DNA of 64,000 bases from CALKJP01 sp046299555 (lineage in GTDB: Bacteria > Bacteroidota > Bacteroidia > JACCXN01). The notes beneath the pieces are model-generated. The model was not told where the DNA came from. It searched no databases and saw nothing but the letters and a program-made list of their open reading frames with translations. This document shows positions 34,897 through 43,899 of the stretch, piece by piece (positions within the stretch are counted from its first letter, which is position 1; each line of letters starts with the position of its first letter). The stretch covers positions 124,001 through 188,000 of the forward strand of contig JBKBHS010000003.1 in the NCBI GenBank assembly GCA_046299555.1, read 5' to 3'. The translations under genes were made by a program, and so were the position numbers.

Positions 34897-37539
34897 ATGG
34901 ATATTTCAGCAAAATATAGCCCTCAACAGATAGAAAGTAAATGGTATAACTACTGGATGGAAAAAGGTTTTTTTCGTTCTGTTCCTGATGATAGAGAACC
35001 CTATACAATAGTTATTCCACCTCCAAATGTTACAGGAGTATTACATATGGGGCATATGCTTAATAATACCATACAAGATGTATTAATAAGAAGAGCAAGA
35101 ATGCATGGTAAAAATGCGTGTTGGGTGCCCGGAACCGATCATGCTTCAATTGCAACTGAAGCAAAAGTAGTTGCCATGCTTAAAGATAAAGGGATTGAAA
35201 AAAAAGATTTAACACGAGAGGAGTTCTTAAAATATGCTTGGGAATGGAAAGAAAAATATGGCGGGATAATTTTAGAACAATTAAAAAAATTGGGAGCATC
35301 GTGCGACTGGCAACGTACACGCTTCACCATGGAAGATGATTTAAGCGATGCCGTAATAAATGTATTTATTGATCTTTATAAAAAAGGGCATATCTATCGA
35401 GGGGTTAGAATGATAAATTGGGATCCCAAAGGTTTAACTGCAATATCCGATGAAGAAGTTATTTATAAAGAAGTTAATTCTAAACTTGTATATGTAAAAT
35501 ATAAAATCGAAGGAAGCGAAAACGATTTTATAACTATTGCTACAACTCGTCCTGAAACCATTTTGGGCGACACTGCGGTTTGCGTTCATCCAAATGACTC
35601 ACGTTACCAACATTTAAAAGGTAAAAAAGCAATTGTACCAATTGCAAACAGAGTTGTACCAATAATTTTTGATGAATATATTGATATGGAATTTGGTACA
35701 GGCGCTTTAAAAGTAACTCCTGCACACGATATTAACGATTATAATCTAGGAATAAAACATAAATTACCCATTATTGATACCTTAAATCCTGATGGAACCA
35801 TTAGTGAAGTTGCAGGCTTTTATGTTGGACAAGACAGATTTACTGTTCGCAAACAAATCGTAAAAGATTTGGAAGCTCTCGGTCAAATTGAAAAAATTGA
35901 AGATATTAAAAATAAAGTTGGTTTTTCAGAAAGAACAGATGCCGTTATAGAACCTCGTTTATCCATGCAATGGTTTTTAAAAATGGATAAAATTTCAAAA
36001 CCGGCTTTAGAAAATGTTTTAAATGGCAATATTAAATTAATACCTGAAAAATTTATAAACACCTACAAACATTGGATGGAAAATGTACACGATTGGTGTA
36101 TTTCGCGCCAATTATGGTGGGGACAACGCATTCCTGCATGGTACGCTCCTGATGGCAGTTATGTGGTAGCAAAAACTGCAGAAGAAGCAATTAAAGAATT
36201 TAATGTTCAAACACCAAATTTCAAATTTTCTATAAACGATTTAAAACAAGACGAAGATGTTTTAGACACATGGTTTTCATCATGGCTTTGGCCAATCTCT
36301 GTTTTTGACGGATTTAAAAATCCTGATAATCCTGATATAAAATATTATTATCCTACCAACGATTTAGTAACCGCTCCCGAAATTTTATTCTTTTGGGTAG
36401 CACGTATGATAATTGCCGGTTACGAATATCGTAACGAAAAACCATTTAGCAATGTTTACCTTACAGGAATTGTTCGCGACAAGTTAGGCAGAAAAATGTC
36501 AAAATCGTTGGGTAATTCACCTGATCCTTTAGAATTAATCGAAAAATATGGAGCTGATGGAGTTCGTGTTGGCATGCTTTTATGTTCACCAGCAGGTAAC
36601 GATTTACCATTTGATGAAAGCTTATGCGAACAAGGAAGAAACTTTGCCAATAAAATATGGAATGCATTTCGTTTAGTTAAAAGTTGGGAAATTGATGATA
36701 GCAAAACTCCCTCAGAAGCTTCAAAAACTGCCGTAAAATGGTTCGAAGCAAAATTTAATGAACAATTAGAAATCATTAATGATAATTATTCAAAATATAG
36801 AATTAGCGAGGCTTTAATGACTACCTATAAACTTGTATGGGATGATTTTTGCTCATGGTATTTAGAAATTATTAAGCCCGATTTTATTGAAGGGAAAGCA
36901 CAACCTATAGCTAAAGAAACATACGATAAAACAATTTTCTTTTTCGAAAATTTACTGAAAATTCTGCATCCTTTTATGCCATTTATTACAGAAGAAATTT
37001 GGCATTTAATTAAACAACGAAATGATAATGAATGCTTAATTGTAAGTAAATGGCCTAATATTGAAAATTTTGATAAAAACATCTTAGAAAAATTCGATAC
37101 GCTATTTCAATTAGTTGCTACTGTTAGAAATTTTCGCAATCAAAAAGGAATTTCTCCAAAAGAAAAACTGGAAATTTTTCAATTTAGCCATAAAGTAGAT
37201 AACTATTCCGAAACAGATCCAATTGCAATTAAACTATGTAATCTTTCTAAATATGCATATACCAATTCAAAAATTGATGGCGCATATACGTTTCTAATCA
37301 AAACCATGGAGTTTTTTATTCCATTAAATGGAAATATTGATAAAGCTTCCGAAATTGAACGATTAAATAAAGAATTAGAATATAATAAAGGCTTTTTAGA
37401 ATCGGTATTAAAAAAATTAAATAACGAAAAATTTATAAGTAGCGCCCCTCAAAAAGTAATAGAAATTGAACGCAAAAAACAAGCAGATGCAGAAGCTAAA
37501 ATTAAGGCTATTGAAGAACAACTAATGATATTGAAATAG
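34897..37539 (+). CDS. valS: Valyl-tRNA synthetase
   Basis: This 880-residue class I synthetase charges tRNA-Val. Visible are the HIGH-type motif in PPPNVTGVLHMGHMLNN, the editing domain (ATTRPETILGDTAVCVHPND), WWGQRIPAWY, DVLDTWFSSWLWP, the KMSKS loop in RDKLGRKMSKSLGNSPDPLE, and a C-terminal coiled-coil arm (IERLNKELEYNKGFLESVLK). Start at 34897 follows a TAACTTTG -7-like box at 34851. Length and motif order match ValS. Confidence 0.98.
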   Translation: MDISAKYSPQQIESKWYNYWMEKGFFRSVPDDREPYTIVIPPPNVTGVLHMGHMLNNTIQDVLIRRARMHGKNACWVPGTDHASIATEAKVVAMLKDKGIEKKDLTREEFLKYAWEWKEKYGGIILEQLKKLGASCDWQRTRFTMEDDLSDAVINVFIDLYKKGHIYRGVRMINWDPKGLTAISDEEVIYKEVNSKLVYVKYKIEGSENDFITIATTRPETILGDTAVCVHPNDSRYQHLKGKKAIVPIANRVVPIIFDEYIDMEFGTGALKVTPAHDINDYNLGIKHKLPIIDTLNPDGTISEVAGFYVGQDRFTVRKQIVKDLEALGQIEKIEDIKNKVGFSERTDAVIEPRLSMQWFLKMDKISKPALENVLNGNIKLIPEKFINTYKHWMENVHDWCISRQLWWGQRIPAWYAPDGSYVVAKTAEEAIKEFNVQTPNFKFSINDLKQDEDVLDTWFSSWLWPISVFDGFKNPDNPDIKYYYPTNDLVTAPEILFFWVARMIIAGYEYRNEKPFSNVYLTGIVRDKLGRKMSKSLGNSPDPLELIEKYGADGVRVGMLLCSPAGNDLPFDESLCEQGRNFANKIWNAFRLVKSWEIDDSKTPSEASKTAVKWFEAKFNEQLEIINDNYSKYRISEALMTTYKLVWDDFCSWYLEIIKPDFIEGKAQPIAKETYDKTIFFFENLLKILHPFMPFITEEIWHLIKQRNDNECLIVSKWPNIENFDKNILEKFDTLFQLVATVRNFRNQKGISPKEKLEIFQFSHKVDNYSETDPIAIKLCNLSKYAYTNSKIDGAYTFLIKTMEFFIPLNGNIDKASEIERLNKELEYNKGFLESVLKKLNNEKFISSAPQKVIEIERKKQADAEAKIKAIEEQLMILK

Positions 37540-37557
37540 TTAAATTTTGATAAACTT

Positions 37558-37585
37558 AACAATTAATGTATATACATTAATTGTT
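37558..37585. promoter_or_regulatory. MarR-type operator upstream of marR gene
   Basis: A 28-bp perfect palindrome with core TTAATGTATATACATTAA lies between valS and the MarR gene, 23 bp before its ATG. The 14-bp core AATGTATATACATT recurs upstream of the pirin gene at 38075. A TACATTTG -7-like box follows at 37592-37599. Confidence 0.7.
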
Positions 37586-37608
37586 TTTACATACATTTGT
37601 AACGCAAC

Positions 37609-38058
37609 ATGAAAATTGAAGACGAAATAAAGCAAAAAGCTTTTAAAAACGAATTCCAAAAAGCTATGATAAATATTCTATTTACAAGTGGCTGGTTGGA
37701 GCATAAACAAACACAGTTCTTTAAAAAATGGGGAATTTCTCCTCAACAATATAATGTGTTGCGAATTTTGAGAGGTCAAAACGGTAATCCAATTACCGTT
37801 GCCTCCATTCAAGAACGTATGATGGATAAGATGTCAAACGCATCACGTTTGGTTGAAAAGTTAAAACAAAAAAATTTAATCGAACGAAAAGAATGCAAAA
37901 CCGATAGAAGACAAGTGGATGTTATAATTTCAAAAAAAGGATTAGAGCTGTTAAATGATATTGACAAAAATATACATGAAATAGAAAAGCCCATCAAAAA
38001 TATTTCTAAAGAAGAAGCTATAGAACTAAATCGTTTATTGGATAAATTAAGAAGTTAA
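37609..38058 (+). CDS. MarR family transcriptional regulator
   Basis: This 149-residue protein is a winged-helix dimer of the MarR type: dimerisation helix (INILFTSGWLEHKQTQFFKK), recognition region (NGNPITVASIQERMMDKMSN, ASRLVEKLKQKNLIERKECK) and wing (TDRRQVDVIISKKGLELL). The palindrome just upstream and the identical core before the downstream pirin gene suggest that it regulates itself and pirin. No cysteine sits in the usual redox position (only C119-type KECKTD), so the ligand is unknown. Confidence 0.93.
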   Translation: MKIEDEIKQKAFKNEFQKAMINILFTSGWLEHKQTQFFKKWGISPQQYNVLRILRGQNGNPITVASIQERMMDKMSNASRLVEKLKQKNLIERKECKTDRRQVDVIISKKGLELLNDIDKNIHEIEKPIKNISKEEAIELNRLLDKLRS

Positions 38059-38074
38059 TTTTTTTATACTTTTC

Positions 38075-38088
38075 AATGTATATACATT
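38075..38088. promoter_or_regulatory. Second MarR-type operator, upstream of pirin
   Basis: AATGTATATACATT is identical to the core of the palindrome before marR and lies 48 bp before the pirin ATG, overlapping the promoter region (TCATTTGTAAC follows, as in the marR promoter). Confidence 0.65.
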
Positions 38089-38136
38089 TGTTTCATTTGT
38101 AACTTTTAGAATAAAAACTTATCTAATAAAAAAACA

Positions 38137-38850
38137 ATGATGAAAAGCATTATTCACCAAGCCAATACCAGAGGAAACTCAAACTACGGATGGCTTAATT
38201 CTTATCATACCTTTAGTTTTGGCAATTATCATAATCCTGAACGAATGCATTTTGGATTACTTCGTGTTTTAAATGATGATTTTGTTGAAGGAGGAAAAGG
38301 ATTTGATATGCATCCTCATCAAAATATGGAAATTATTTCCATACCACTTTCAGGCGATTTAGAGCATAAAGATAGCATGGGGAATATTCAAGTAATAAAA
38401 CAATTTGATGTACAAATTATGAGTGCAGGAACGGGAATCTATCATAGTGAATATAACAAAAATATTGATAAACCTGTCAATTTCTTACAAATTTGGATTT
38501 TCCCTAAAATTAAAAATATAGCACCACGATACGAACAAAAAACATTTTTACCCGAAAAACGAAAAAATAAATTACAAGTAGTTTTATCACCGGAACAAGA
38601 TGAAGCCCTAACCATTAATCAGGATGCATGGTTTTCATTAGGAAATCTGGAAAAGGGATTTAAAATAACTTATGCTATAAAGAAAAAAGGGAATGGTGTA
38701 TATGCATTTTTAATTGATGGTGAAGTAACTATAAATGGACTAAAATTAGAAAAACGTGATGGAATGGGAATTTGGGATACTGAAAACCTTGAAATTACGG
38801 CAGATATAAATTCTGAAATCTTGTTGATAGATATTCCTATGCAGCTTTAA
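38137..38850 (+). CDS. Pirin family bicupin
   Basis: This 237-residue protein has the pirin pattern: TRGNSNYGWLNSYHTFSFGN, FGLLRVLNDDFVEGGKGFDM, the metal-binding histidines in HPHQNMEIISIPLSGDLEHK, AGTGIYHSEYN and FLQIWIFPKIKNIAPRYEQK. Some pirins have quercetin dioxygenase activity and MarR-linked pirins are common. The MarR-pirin pair with shared operator suggests induction by a small aromatic or reactive compound (inference). Confidence 0.93.
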   Translation: MMKSIIHQANTRGNSNYGWLNSYHTFSFGNYHNPERMHFGLLRVLNDDFVEGGKGFDMHPHQNMEIISIPLSGDLEHKDSMGNIQVIKQFDVQIMSAGTGIYHSEYNKNIDKPVNFLQIWIFPKIKNIAPRYEQKTFLPEKRKNKLQVVLSPEQDEALTINQDAWFSLGNLEKGFKITYAIKKKGNGVYAFLIDGEVTINGLKLEKRDGMGIWDTENLEITADINSEILLIDIPMQL

Positions 38851-38879
38851 ACATACTAACACATAAAACAAATATAAAT

Positions 38880-39263
38880 TTATGCTTTAACTGCTATTAC
38901 AGATATTTCTACATTAACATTTAAAGGTAATTTTGCTACCTGTACAGTTTCTCTTGCCGGATAATTTCCAGTAAAATAAGAACCATACACTTCGTTTACT
39001 TTTGCAAAATTGTTCATATCAGATAAAAATATAGTCGTTTTAACAACATCTGCAAAACTGTAACCGGCTTTACTTAAAATGGCTTTTAAATTTTCCATTA
39101 CTTGTTTCGTTTCACTTGTAATATCCGATAGAACAAGCTCTCCGGTTTGTGGATGCTTTCCTACTTGACCAGACACAAACAACATTCCATTAATTTCAAC
39201 CGCATGGCTGTATGGACCAATTGGTGCAGGGGCATTTTCTGATGTAATTATTCTTTTTGTCAT
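38880..39263 (-). CDS. ridA: RidA family enamine/imine deaminase
   Basis: This 127-residue protein (start at the ATG at 39263) has the RidA pattern: TSENAPAPIGPYSHAVEING, LFVSGQVGKHPQTGELV, ENLKAILSKAGYSFADVVKT, the conserved arginine in YPARETVQVAKLPLNVNVEI. RidA hydrolyses reactive enamine intermediates made by PLP enzymes. The frame could begin earlier at 39350, but those extra 29 residues are not family-like and the internal ATG gives the normal length. Confidence 0.94.
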   Translation of the reverse strand: MTKRIITSENAPAPIGPYSHAVEINGMLFVSGQVGKHPQTGELVLSDITSETKQVMENLKAILSKAGYSFADVVKTTIFLSDMNNFAKVNEVYGSYFTGNYPARETVQVAKLPLNVNVEISVIAVKA

Positions 39264-39379
39264 ACATTTTATTTTTTCGGTTTGCAAGTTAAAAAATTCA
39301 GCATTAATTAAACAAAATTTAGCCTTGTAAATAGCACAAATCACATACAATTTATTGTTAAATTTGTAGTTTGTATACT

Positions 39380-40405
39380 ATGAACTTAATAAGAATACTT
39401 TTTATAGTAATCACTATCATTGTTAGCCTTGAATTACAAGCTCAAGTTGACTCGCTTTGGAACAGAATTGATAATAATGGTTGGAAACAAGGTCGTCATC
39501 GAGAGTTTTATCCTAAAACCAAAAAACTACGATACGAAGGCCAATTTATTGATAATAAACCGGTAGGAACTTTTAAATTTTATTACCCGGAAACGTTCGA
39601 ACTTAATTCCATTCATGAATATGATACTATAGGAGGCAGAGCCAAAATAACGGTTTTTTATAAAAACAAAAAAATTATGGCTAAAGGATACTATTTAAAT
39701 CAACAAAAAGATAGTGTTTGGAGTTTTTATGATGAAAACGGAAAATTAAAGATGACTGAATTTTACAGAAATAATAAACGCAATGGAGAAAAAATTGTTT
39801 ATTATAACGATAGCACCATATTTGAAATTGTAACATTTAAAGATGATATTAAAGAAGGTCCATATAAAATTTTTTATTCTGATAAAAGTTTAAAAGAAGA
39901 AGGGAATCATAAAAATGGAGATAAAGAAGGTTTGGTTATTTACTACAATCCCGGTGGAAAAATTTTATATAAAGGCATATATGTAAATCATTTAAAAGAT
40001 GGTGAATGGATTAGATATAACGATGATGGAACCGAAATGCAAAAAGAGATATATAAAAATGGTATTTTAAAAAATACAATTTTTATAAATGGCGTTTTTA
40101 AAGAAGAATACCCTAACGAAACACCCAAATCAGAATACACCTATAAAAACGGAAAAAAGAATGGACCATACAAGATTTACTATGATAATGCTAAATTAAT
40201 TGAAGAAGAAGTCCCGGCATACGATGGTAGTAACGGAAAAGAAAAAATTCTTTACTACGATGGACAAACACTAAAAGAAAAGGGCACCTATTTGAATGAT
40301 AAATTACATGGCAAAATAACCTATTACAAACCCGATGGGAATATTGAAAAAATTGTAACATATAATAACGGAATAATTCAAAAAACTGAATTAATGCCCG
40401 AATAA
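39380..40405 (+). CDS. Secreted MORN-repeat protein
   Basis: This 341-residue protein (ATG at 39380; a TAAATTTG box lies just upstream at 39359) has a signal peptide (MNLIRILFIVITIIVSLELQ). At least ten MORN-variant repeats of about 23 residues follow: YEGQFIDNKPVGTFKFYYPE, KGYYLNQQKDSVWSFYDENG, EGNHKNGDKEGLVIYYNPGG, KGTYLNDKLHGKITYYKPDG. Such YwqK-like repeat proteins are common at the Bacteroidota periphery; role unknown. It precedes mnmA by 12 bp, so the two may share a transcript. Confidence 0.86.
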   Translation: MNLIRILFIVITIIVSLELQAQVDSLWNRIDNNGWKQGRHREFYPKTKKLRYEGQFIDNKPVGTFKFYYPETFELNSIHEYDTIGGRAKITVFYKNKKIMAKGYYLNQQKDSVWSFYDENGKLKMTEFYRNNKRNGEKIVYYNDSTIFEIVTFKDDIKEGPYKIFYSDKSLKEEGNHKNGDKEGLVIYYNPGGKILYKGIYVNHLKDGEWIRYNDDGTEMQKEIYKNGILKNTIFINGVFKEEYPNETPKSEYTYKNGKKNGPYKIYYDNAKLIEEEVPAYDGSNGKEKILYYDGQTLKEKGTYLNDKLHGKITYYKPDGNIEKIVTYNNGIIQKTELMPE

Positions 40406-40417
40406 TGATTAATTAAA

Positions 40418-41524
40418 ATGAGTAAAAAAGGTAGAGTTTTGGTAGCTATGAGTGGAGGGATTGACAGTTCCGTGGCTGCCTTATTATTGCATGAGCAAGG
40501 TTATGAAGTTATTGGTGTAACCATGAAAACATGGGACTATGCATCATCGGGAGGAAATAAAAAAGAAACCGGTTGTTGTAGCTTAGACTCTATTAATGAT
40601 GCCAGAATACTTGCCGTTGAAAGAGGCTTTCACCACATTATTCTAGATATCAGAGAAGAATTTGGTGAGCATATTATAAATAATTTCGTAGATGAATATT
40701 TAGCCGGTAGAACCCCTAACCCTTGTGTATTATGCAACACATTTATTAAATGGGAAGCACTACTTAAACGAGCTGATATGCTCGATTGCGAATTTATTGC
40801 TACCGGTCATTATGCTCAAATAAGAGAAGAAAATGGAAGATATGTAATTTCAAAAGGAATTGATTTTACAAAAGATCAAACATATGTTTTGTGGGGTTTA
40901 AAACAAGATTTTTTAAAACGTACTTTATTTCCTGTTGGAGGATATAAAAAATCTGAAATAAGAGAATTGGCTCGCAAAGAAGGCTTACACGATTTAGCCA
41001 ATAAGCCGGAAAGCTATGAAATTTGTTTTATACCTGATAATGATTACCGCAGCTTTTTAAAAAGAAGAGTAGATGGATTGGAAGAAAAAGTTGAAGGAGG
41101 TAATTTTATTATGACTGACGGTCGTATTGTTGGTAAACACAAAGGCTATCCTTTTTACACCATAGGCCAAAGAAAAGGATTGGAAATTGCATTAGGAGAA
41201 CCTGTTTTTGTAACAGACATTATCCCTGAAACAAATACAGTAGTGCTTGGCAGTAAAGAACAGCTCTTAGAACAAAGCATGTTGGTAAATCAAATAAACT
41301 TAATAAAATATGCTTCACTACCTGACGATTTTCATGCACTTACTAAAATAAGATATAAAGACCCGGGAACCATGGCATCGCTTACACAAATAAATAATTC
41401 TAGTTTAGAAGTGCTATTTCATCAACCTGTTTCAGCAATTGCTCCCGGACAATCTGCAGTATTTTATGAAGGCAATGATTTAGTTGGAGGTGGTATTATA
41501 CAACGGAAGAAAAATATAAATTAA
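40418..41524 (+). CDS. mnmA: tRNA-specific 2-thiouridylase
   Basis: This 368-residue enzyme makes 2-thiouridine at wobble U34 of tRNA-Lys, -Glu and -Gln. Visible are the ATP-pyrophosphatase loop MSGGIDSSVAALLL (11-24), the catalytic C103 in RTPNPCVLCNTFIKW and the persulfide C203 in SYEICFIPDNDYRSFL. The C-terminal beta domains (YPFYTIGQRKGLEIALGEPV, SAIAPGQSAVFYEG) follow. The stop overlaps the next gene's ATG by one base (TAATG). A cognate substrate, tRNA-Gln(TTG), is at 55813 in this window. Confidence 0.97.
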   Translation: MSKKGRVLVAMSGGIDSSVAALLLHEQGYEVIGVTMKTWDYASSGGNKKETGCCSLDSINDARILAVERGFHHIILDIREEFGEHIINNFVDEYLAGRTPNPCVLCNTFIKWEALLKRADMLDCEFIATGHYAQIREENGRYVISKGIDFTKDQTYVLWGLKQDFLKRTLFPVGGYKKSEIRELARKEGLHDLANKPESYEICFIPDNDYRSFLKRRVDGLEEKVEGGNFIMTDGRIVGKHKGYPFYTIGQRKGLEIALGEPVFVTDIIPETNTVVLGSKEQLLEQSMLVNQINLIKYASLPDDFHALTKIRYKDPGTMASLTQINNSSLEVLFHQPVSAIAPGQSAVFYEGNDLVGGGIIQRKKNIN

Positions 41525-42213
41525 TGAAAAACAAAAAACATATCCTATTTTATGTTACAACATTAATTATAATTAAATCTTTTATAATATCATGCAAAAA
41601 AGAAAAAGGTCAAGCGCCTGATTTGGGTTATAATTATTATCCTACAACCATTGGTTGGTTTATTGAATATGAAATTGACTCTATTGTATATAACGATTTC
41701 ACCAATAGCATAGATACCACTCATTATTATCTTAAAGAAGTAATTGAATCAGAAATTGAAAGTGATATAGAAATACCTTCATTTAGGATAGAACGTTACA
41801 AAAGAAAAAATATAAACGAAAATTGGCTAATAAGCGATGTATGGTTTGGAATAAAATCAAATAATAATTTTATTAAAGTTGAAGAAAATATAAAATATGT
41901 AAAATTGATTTTCCCTGTTAAAAACGGAGCTCGATGGAATGGCAATAATTACAATACTCAAGGAGAACAAATCTACGAGTATGAAAACAAAGACGAAGCT
42001 TTTATTTTAGAAAATTCAAAATTTGATTCGACAGTAATTGTTAAACAATTCGAAAATATTAATTTAATTGAAAAGCAAGAATATAAAGAAGTGTACGCGC
42101 GTAATATCGGTTTAATTTATAAAGAAATGATTGATTTAAAAACTGAAGTTAACGGTAGCATAAAGAGCGGATATCGTTACTATCAAAAAATTAAATCATA
42201 TGGTAAAAATTAA
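41524..42213 (+). CDS. Hypothetical lipoprotein
   Basis: This 229-residue protein has a lipoprotein signal (LFYVTTLIIIKSFIISCKKE, Cys at about 24). The body is beta-rich: YYPTTIGWFIEYEIDSIVYN, LISDVWFGIKSNNNFIKVEE, IFPVKNGARWNGNNYN, EVYARNIGLIYKEMIDLKTE. That pattern of structured strands occurs in many Bacteroidota lipoproteins without assigned role. It is coupled to mnmA upstream (TAATG) and overlaps the S8 protease downstream by 14 bp. Confidence 0.82.
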   Translation: MKNKKHILFYVTTLIIIKSFIISCKKEKGQAPDLGYNYYPTTIGWFIEYEIDSIVYNDFTNSIDTTHYYLKEVIESEIESDIEIPSFRIERYKRKNINENWLISDVWFGIKSNNNFIKVEENIKYVKLIFPVKNGARWNGNNYNTQGEQIYEYENKDEAFILENSKFDSTVIVKQFENINLIEKQEYKEVYARNIGLIYKEMIDLKTEVNGSIKSGYRYYQKIKSYGKN

Positions 42214-43876
42214 AAACTTTTTCATTATAATATTTATCATTCTACAAAATTGTGTATTGGCACAAAGTGAAAAAGTTTGGATATTTTTAAAAAATAAAAT
42301 CTCAGAAAAAAATCAAATAAGTATTCCGGCATTATCTCCATTAAGTATTCAAAAAAAAATACACAGAAATATTTCAATAGATGAAAAAGATTTTCCTGTT
42401 TCATTAACATACATCGAAGAATTACATAACAAAGGGTATAATATTGTTGCAACATCAAGATGGCTAAATGCCGTTAGTATTGAAATAAAAGATAGTTCTG
42501 AAATTAACTTATTAAAACAATTACCTTTTGTAAACAAAATTTGTCCCGTAAAAAAATATAATTACAAAAAAGATACAACGATAAGTTCATTGTATAAGAA
42601 ATTCGGAACAACAGAAAATTTAGTCAGCAACAAATGTAATGATGGCTTAAGAAATAATATAGATTACGGACCATCCCTCAATCAAATTGAAATGCTTAGC
42701 GGAACATACCTTCATGCTCAAGGATTTACCGGACAAGGAATGATAATAGCTGTATTAGATGCAGGATTTAAAGATGTAAATACTTTGAATGCTTTTGATA
42801 GCTTAAGGAATGATAATAGAATTTTAGGCACATGGGATTTTGTTTCCGGCAACGATAATGTTTATGAAGATAATGGGCATGGTACAATGGTATTATCGTG
42901 TATGGCTGCCAATTTACCAGGCCAATTAGTAGGGTCAGCTCCTCACGCCTCGTATTGGCTTTTGAGAACCGAAGATGCCAATTCTGAATATATTCAGGAA
43001 GAAGATTTTTGGGTTATGGCTGTAGAATTTGCCGATAGTGTGGGAGCAGATATTATAAATTCATCACTTGGCTATACAGAATTTGATAATCCATCTGAAA
43101 ATCATACATACTCTGATTTAGATGGTAATACAACCATTATTACACAAGCAGCTGATATTGCTGCTTCAAAAGGAATACTTGTAATAAATAGTGCAGGAAA
43201 TTCTGGAGCTTCTTCGTGGCTATATATTGGAGCACCCGCTGATGGAGATAGCGTATTATCGGTAGGTGCCGTTGATGCCAATGGACAAAGAGTTAATTTT
43301 AGTTCAGTAGGCCCAAGTGCTGATGGAAGAATTAAACCCAATGTAATGGCTCAAGGACAATGGACTATTGTTGCATCGCTTAGCGGAGGAATTCAATTAG
43401 GAAATGGTACTTCATTTTCAGCCCCAATAATTTCCGGATTAGCTGCATGTTTATGGCAATCAAAAATAAATGCCTCAAATATGGAAATTTTTAAAAGCAT
43501 AGAAAAAAGTGCTCATCAATACAACAATCCTGATTCATTAATGGGATACGGGATTCCAAATTTTCAATTTGCACAGCAATTACTTTCAATAAATAATATG
43601 TATGATTTTAACAAAGATTTTATAAAAAATATCTATCCCAATCCATTTAAACATTATCCTACCATTGAAATCTATTCGAGATATGAACAGCCCATAGAAA
43701 TTGAAGTTTTTGATATTCAAGGCAGAAACGTATTACAACAAAAAATAAATTTTAAAGCAAACGGATATTGCAAACATCGCCTAACAGAAATGGAGCATTT
43801 AGCTCCCGGACAATATTTTATTAAAGTTAATTCGCAGTTTTTAAGAGATACATACAAAATTATTAAAATTGACTAA
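42200..43876 (+). CDS. Secreted S8 (subtilisin-like) protease with T9SS sorting domain
   Basis: This 558-residue serine protease has a signal peptide (MVKIKNFFIIIFIILQNCVL AQ) and a pro-region (about 25-160). The catalytic triad is D187 in IIAVLDAGFKDV, H227 in DNGHGTMVLSCMA and S405 in GNGTSFSAPIISGLAA, with oxyanion N331-region INSAGNSGASSW. The last 80 residues are a T9SS sorting domain (IYPNPFKHYPTIEIYSRYE to RDTYKIIKI). All three catalytic residues are present, so the enzyme is probably active outside the cell. It overlaps the lipoprotein gene, suggesting co-expression and perhaps partnership. Confidence 0.94.
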   Translation: MVKIKNFFIIIFIILQNCVLAQSEKVWIFLKNKISEKNQISIPALSPLSIQKKIHRNISIDEKDFPVSLTYIEELHNKGYNIVATSRWLNAVSIEIKDSSEINLLKQLPFVNKICPVKKYNYKKDTTISSLYKKFGTTENLVSNKCNDGLRNNIDYGPSLNQIEMLSGTYLHAQGFTGQGMIIAVLDAGFKDVNTLNAFDSLRNDNRILGTWDFVSGNDNVYEDNGHGTMVLSCMAANLPGQLVGSAPHASYWLLRTEDANSEYIQEEDFWVMAVEFADSVGADIINSSLGYTEFDNPSENHTYSDLDGNTTIITQAADIAASKGILVINSAGNSGASSWLYIGAPADGDSVLSVGAVDANGQRVNFSSVGPSADGRIKPNVMAQGQWTIVASLSGGIQLGNGTSFSAPIISGLAACLWQSKINASNMEIFKSIEKSAHQYNNPDSLMGYGIPNFQFAQQLLSINNMYDFNKDFIKNIYPNPFKHYPTIEIYSRYEQPIEIEVFDIQGRNVLQQKINFKANGYCKHRLTEMEHLAPGQYFIKVNSQFLRDTYKIIKID

Positions 43877-43877
43877 T

Positions 43878-43895
43878 TTAATGTTTAAACATTAA
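43878..43895. promoter_or_regulatory. 18-bp palindrome before AMP nucleosidase
   Basis: TTAATGTTTAAACATTAA is a perfect palindrome two bases after the S8 protease stop and 4 bp before the next ATG. It shares its half-sites (TTAATGT and ACATTAA, 4-bp spacer) with the marR operator, with 48283-48300 and, one base off, with 63875-63892. Role unknown. Confidence 0.45.
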
Positions 43896-43899
43896 TTTT

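Noticed and set aside
39264..39350. Earlier start for RidA giving 29 more residues
   Set aside because: The extra residues are not family-like and the internal ATG gives the normal length.
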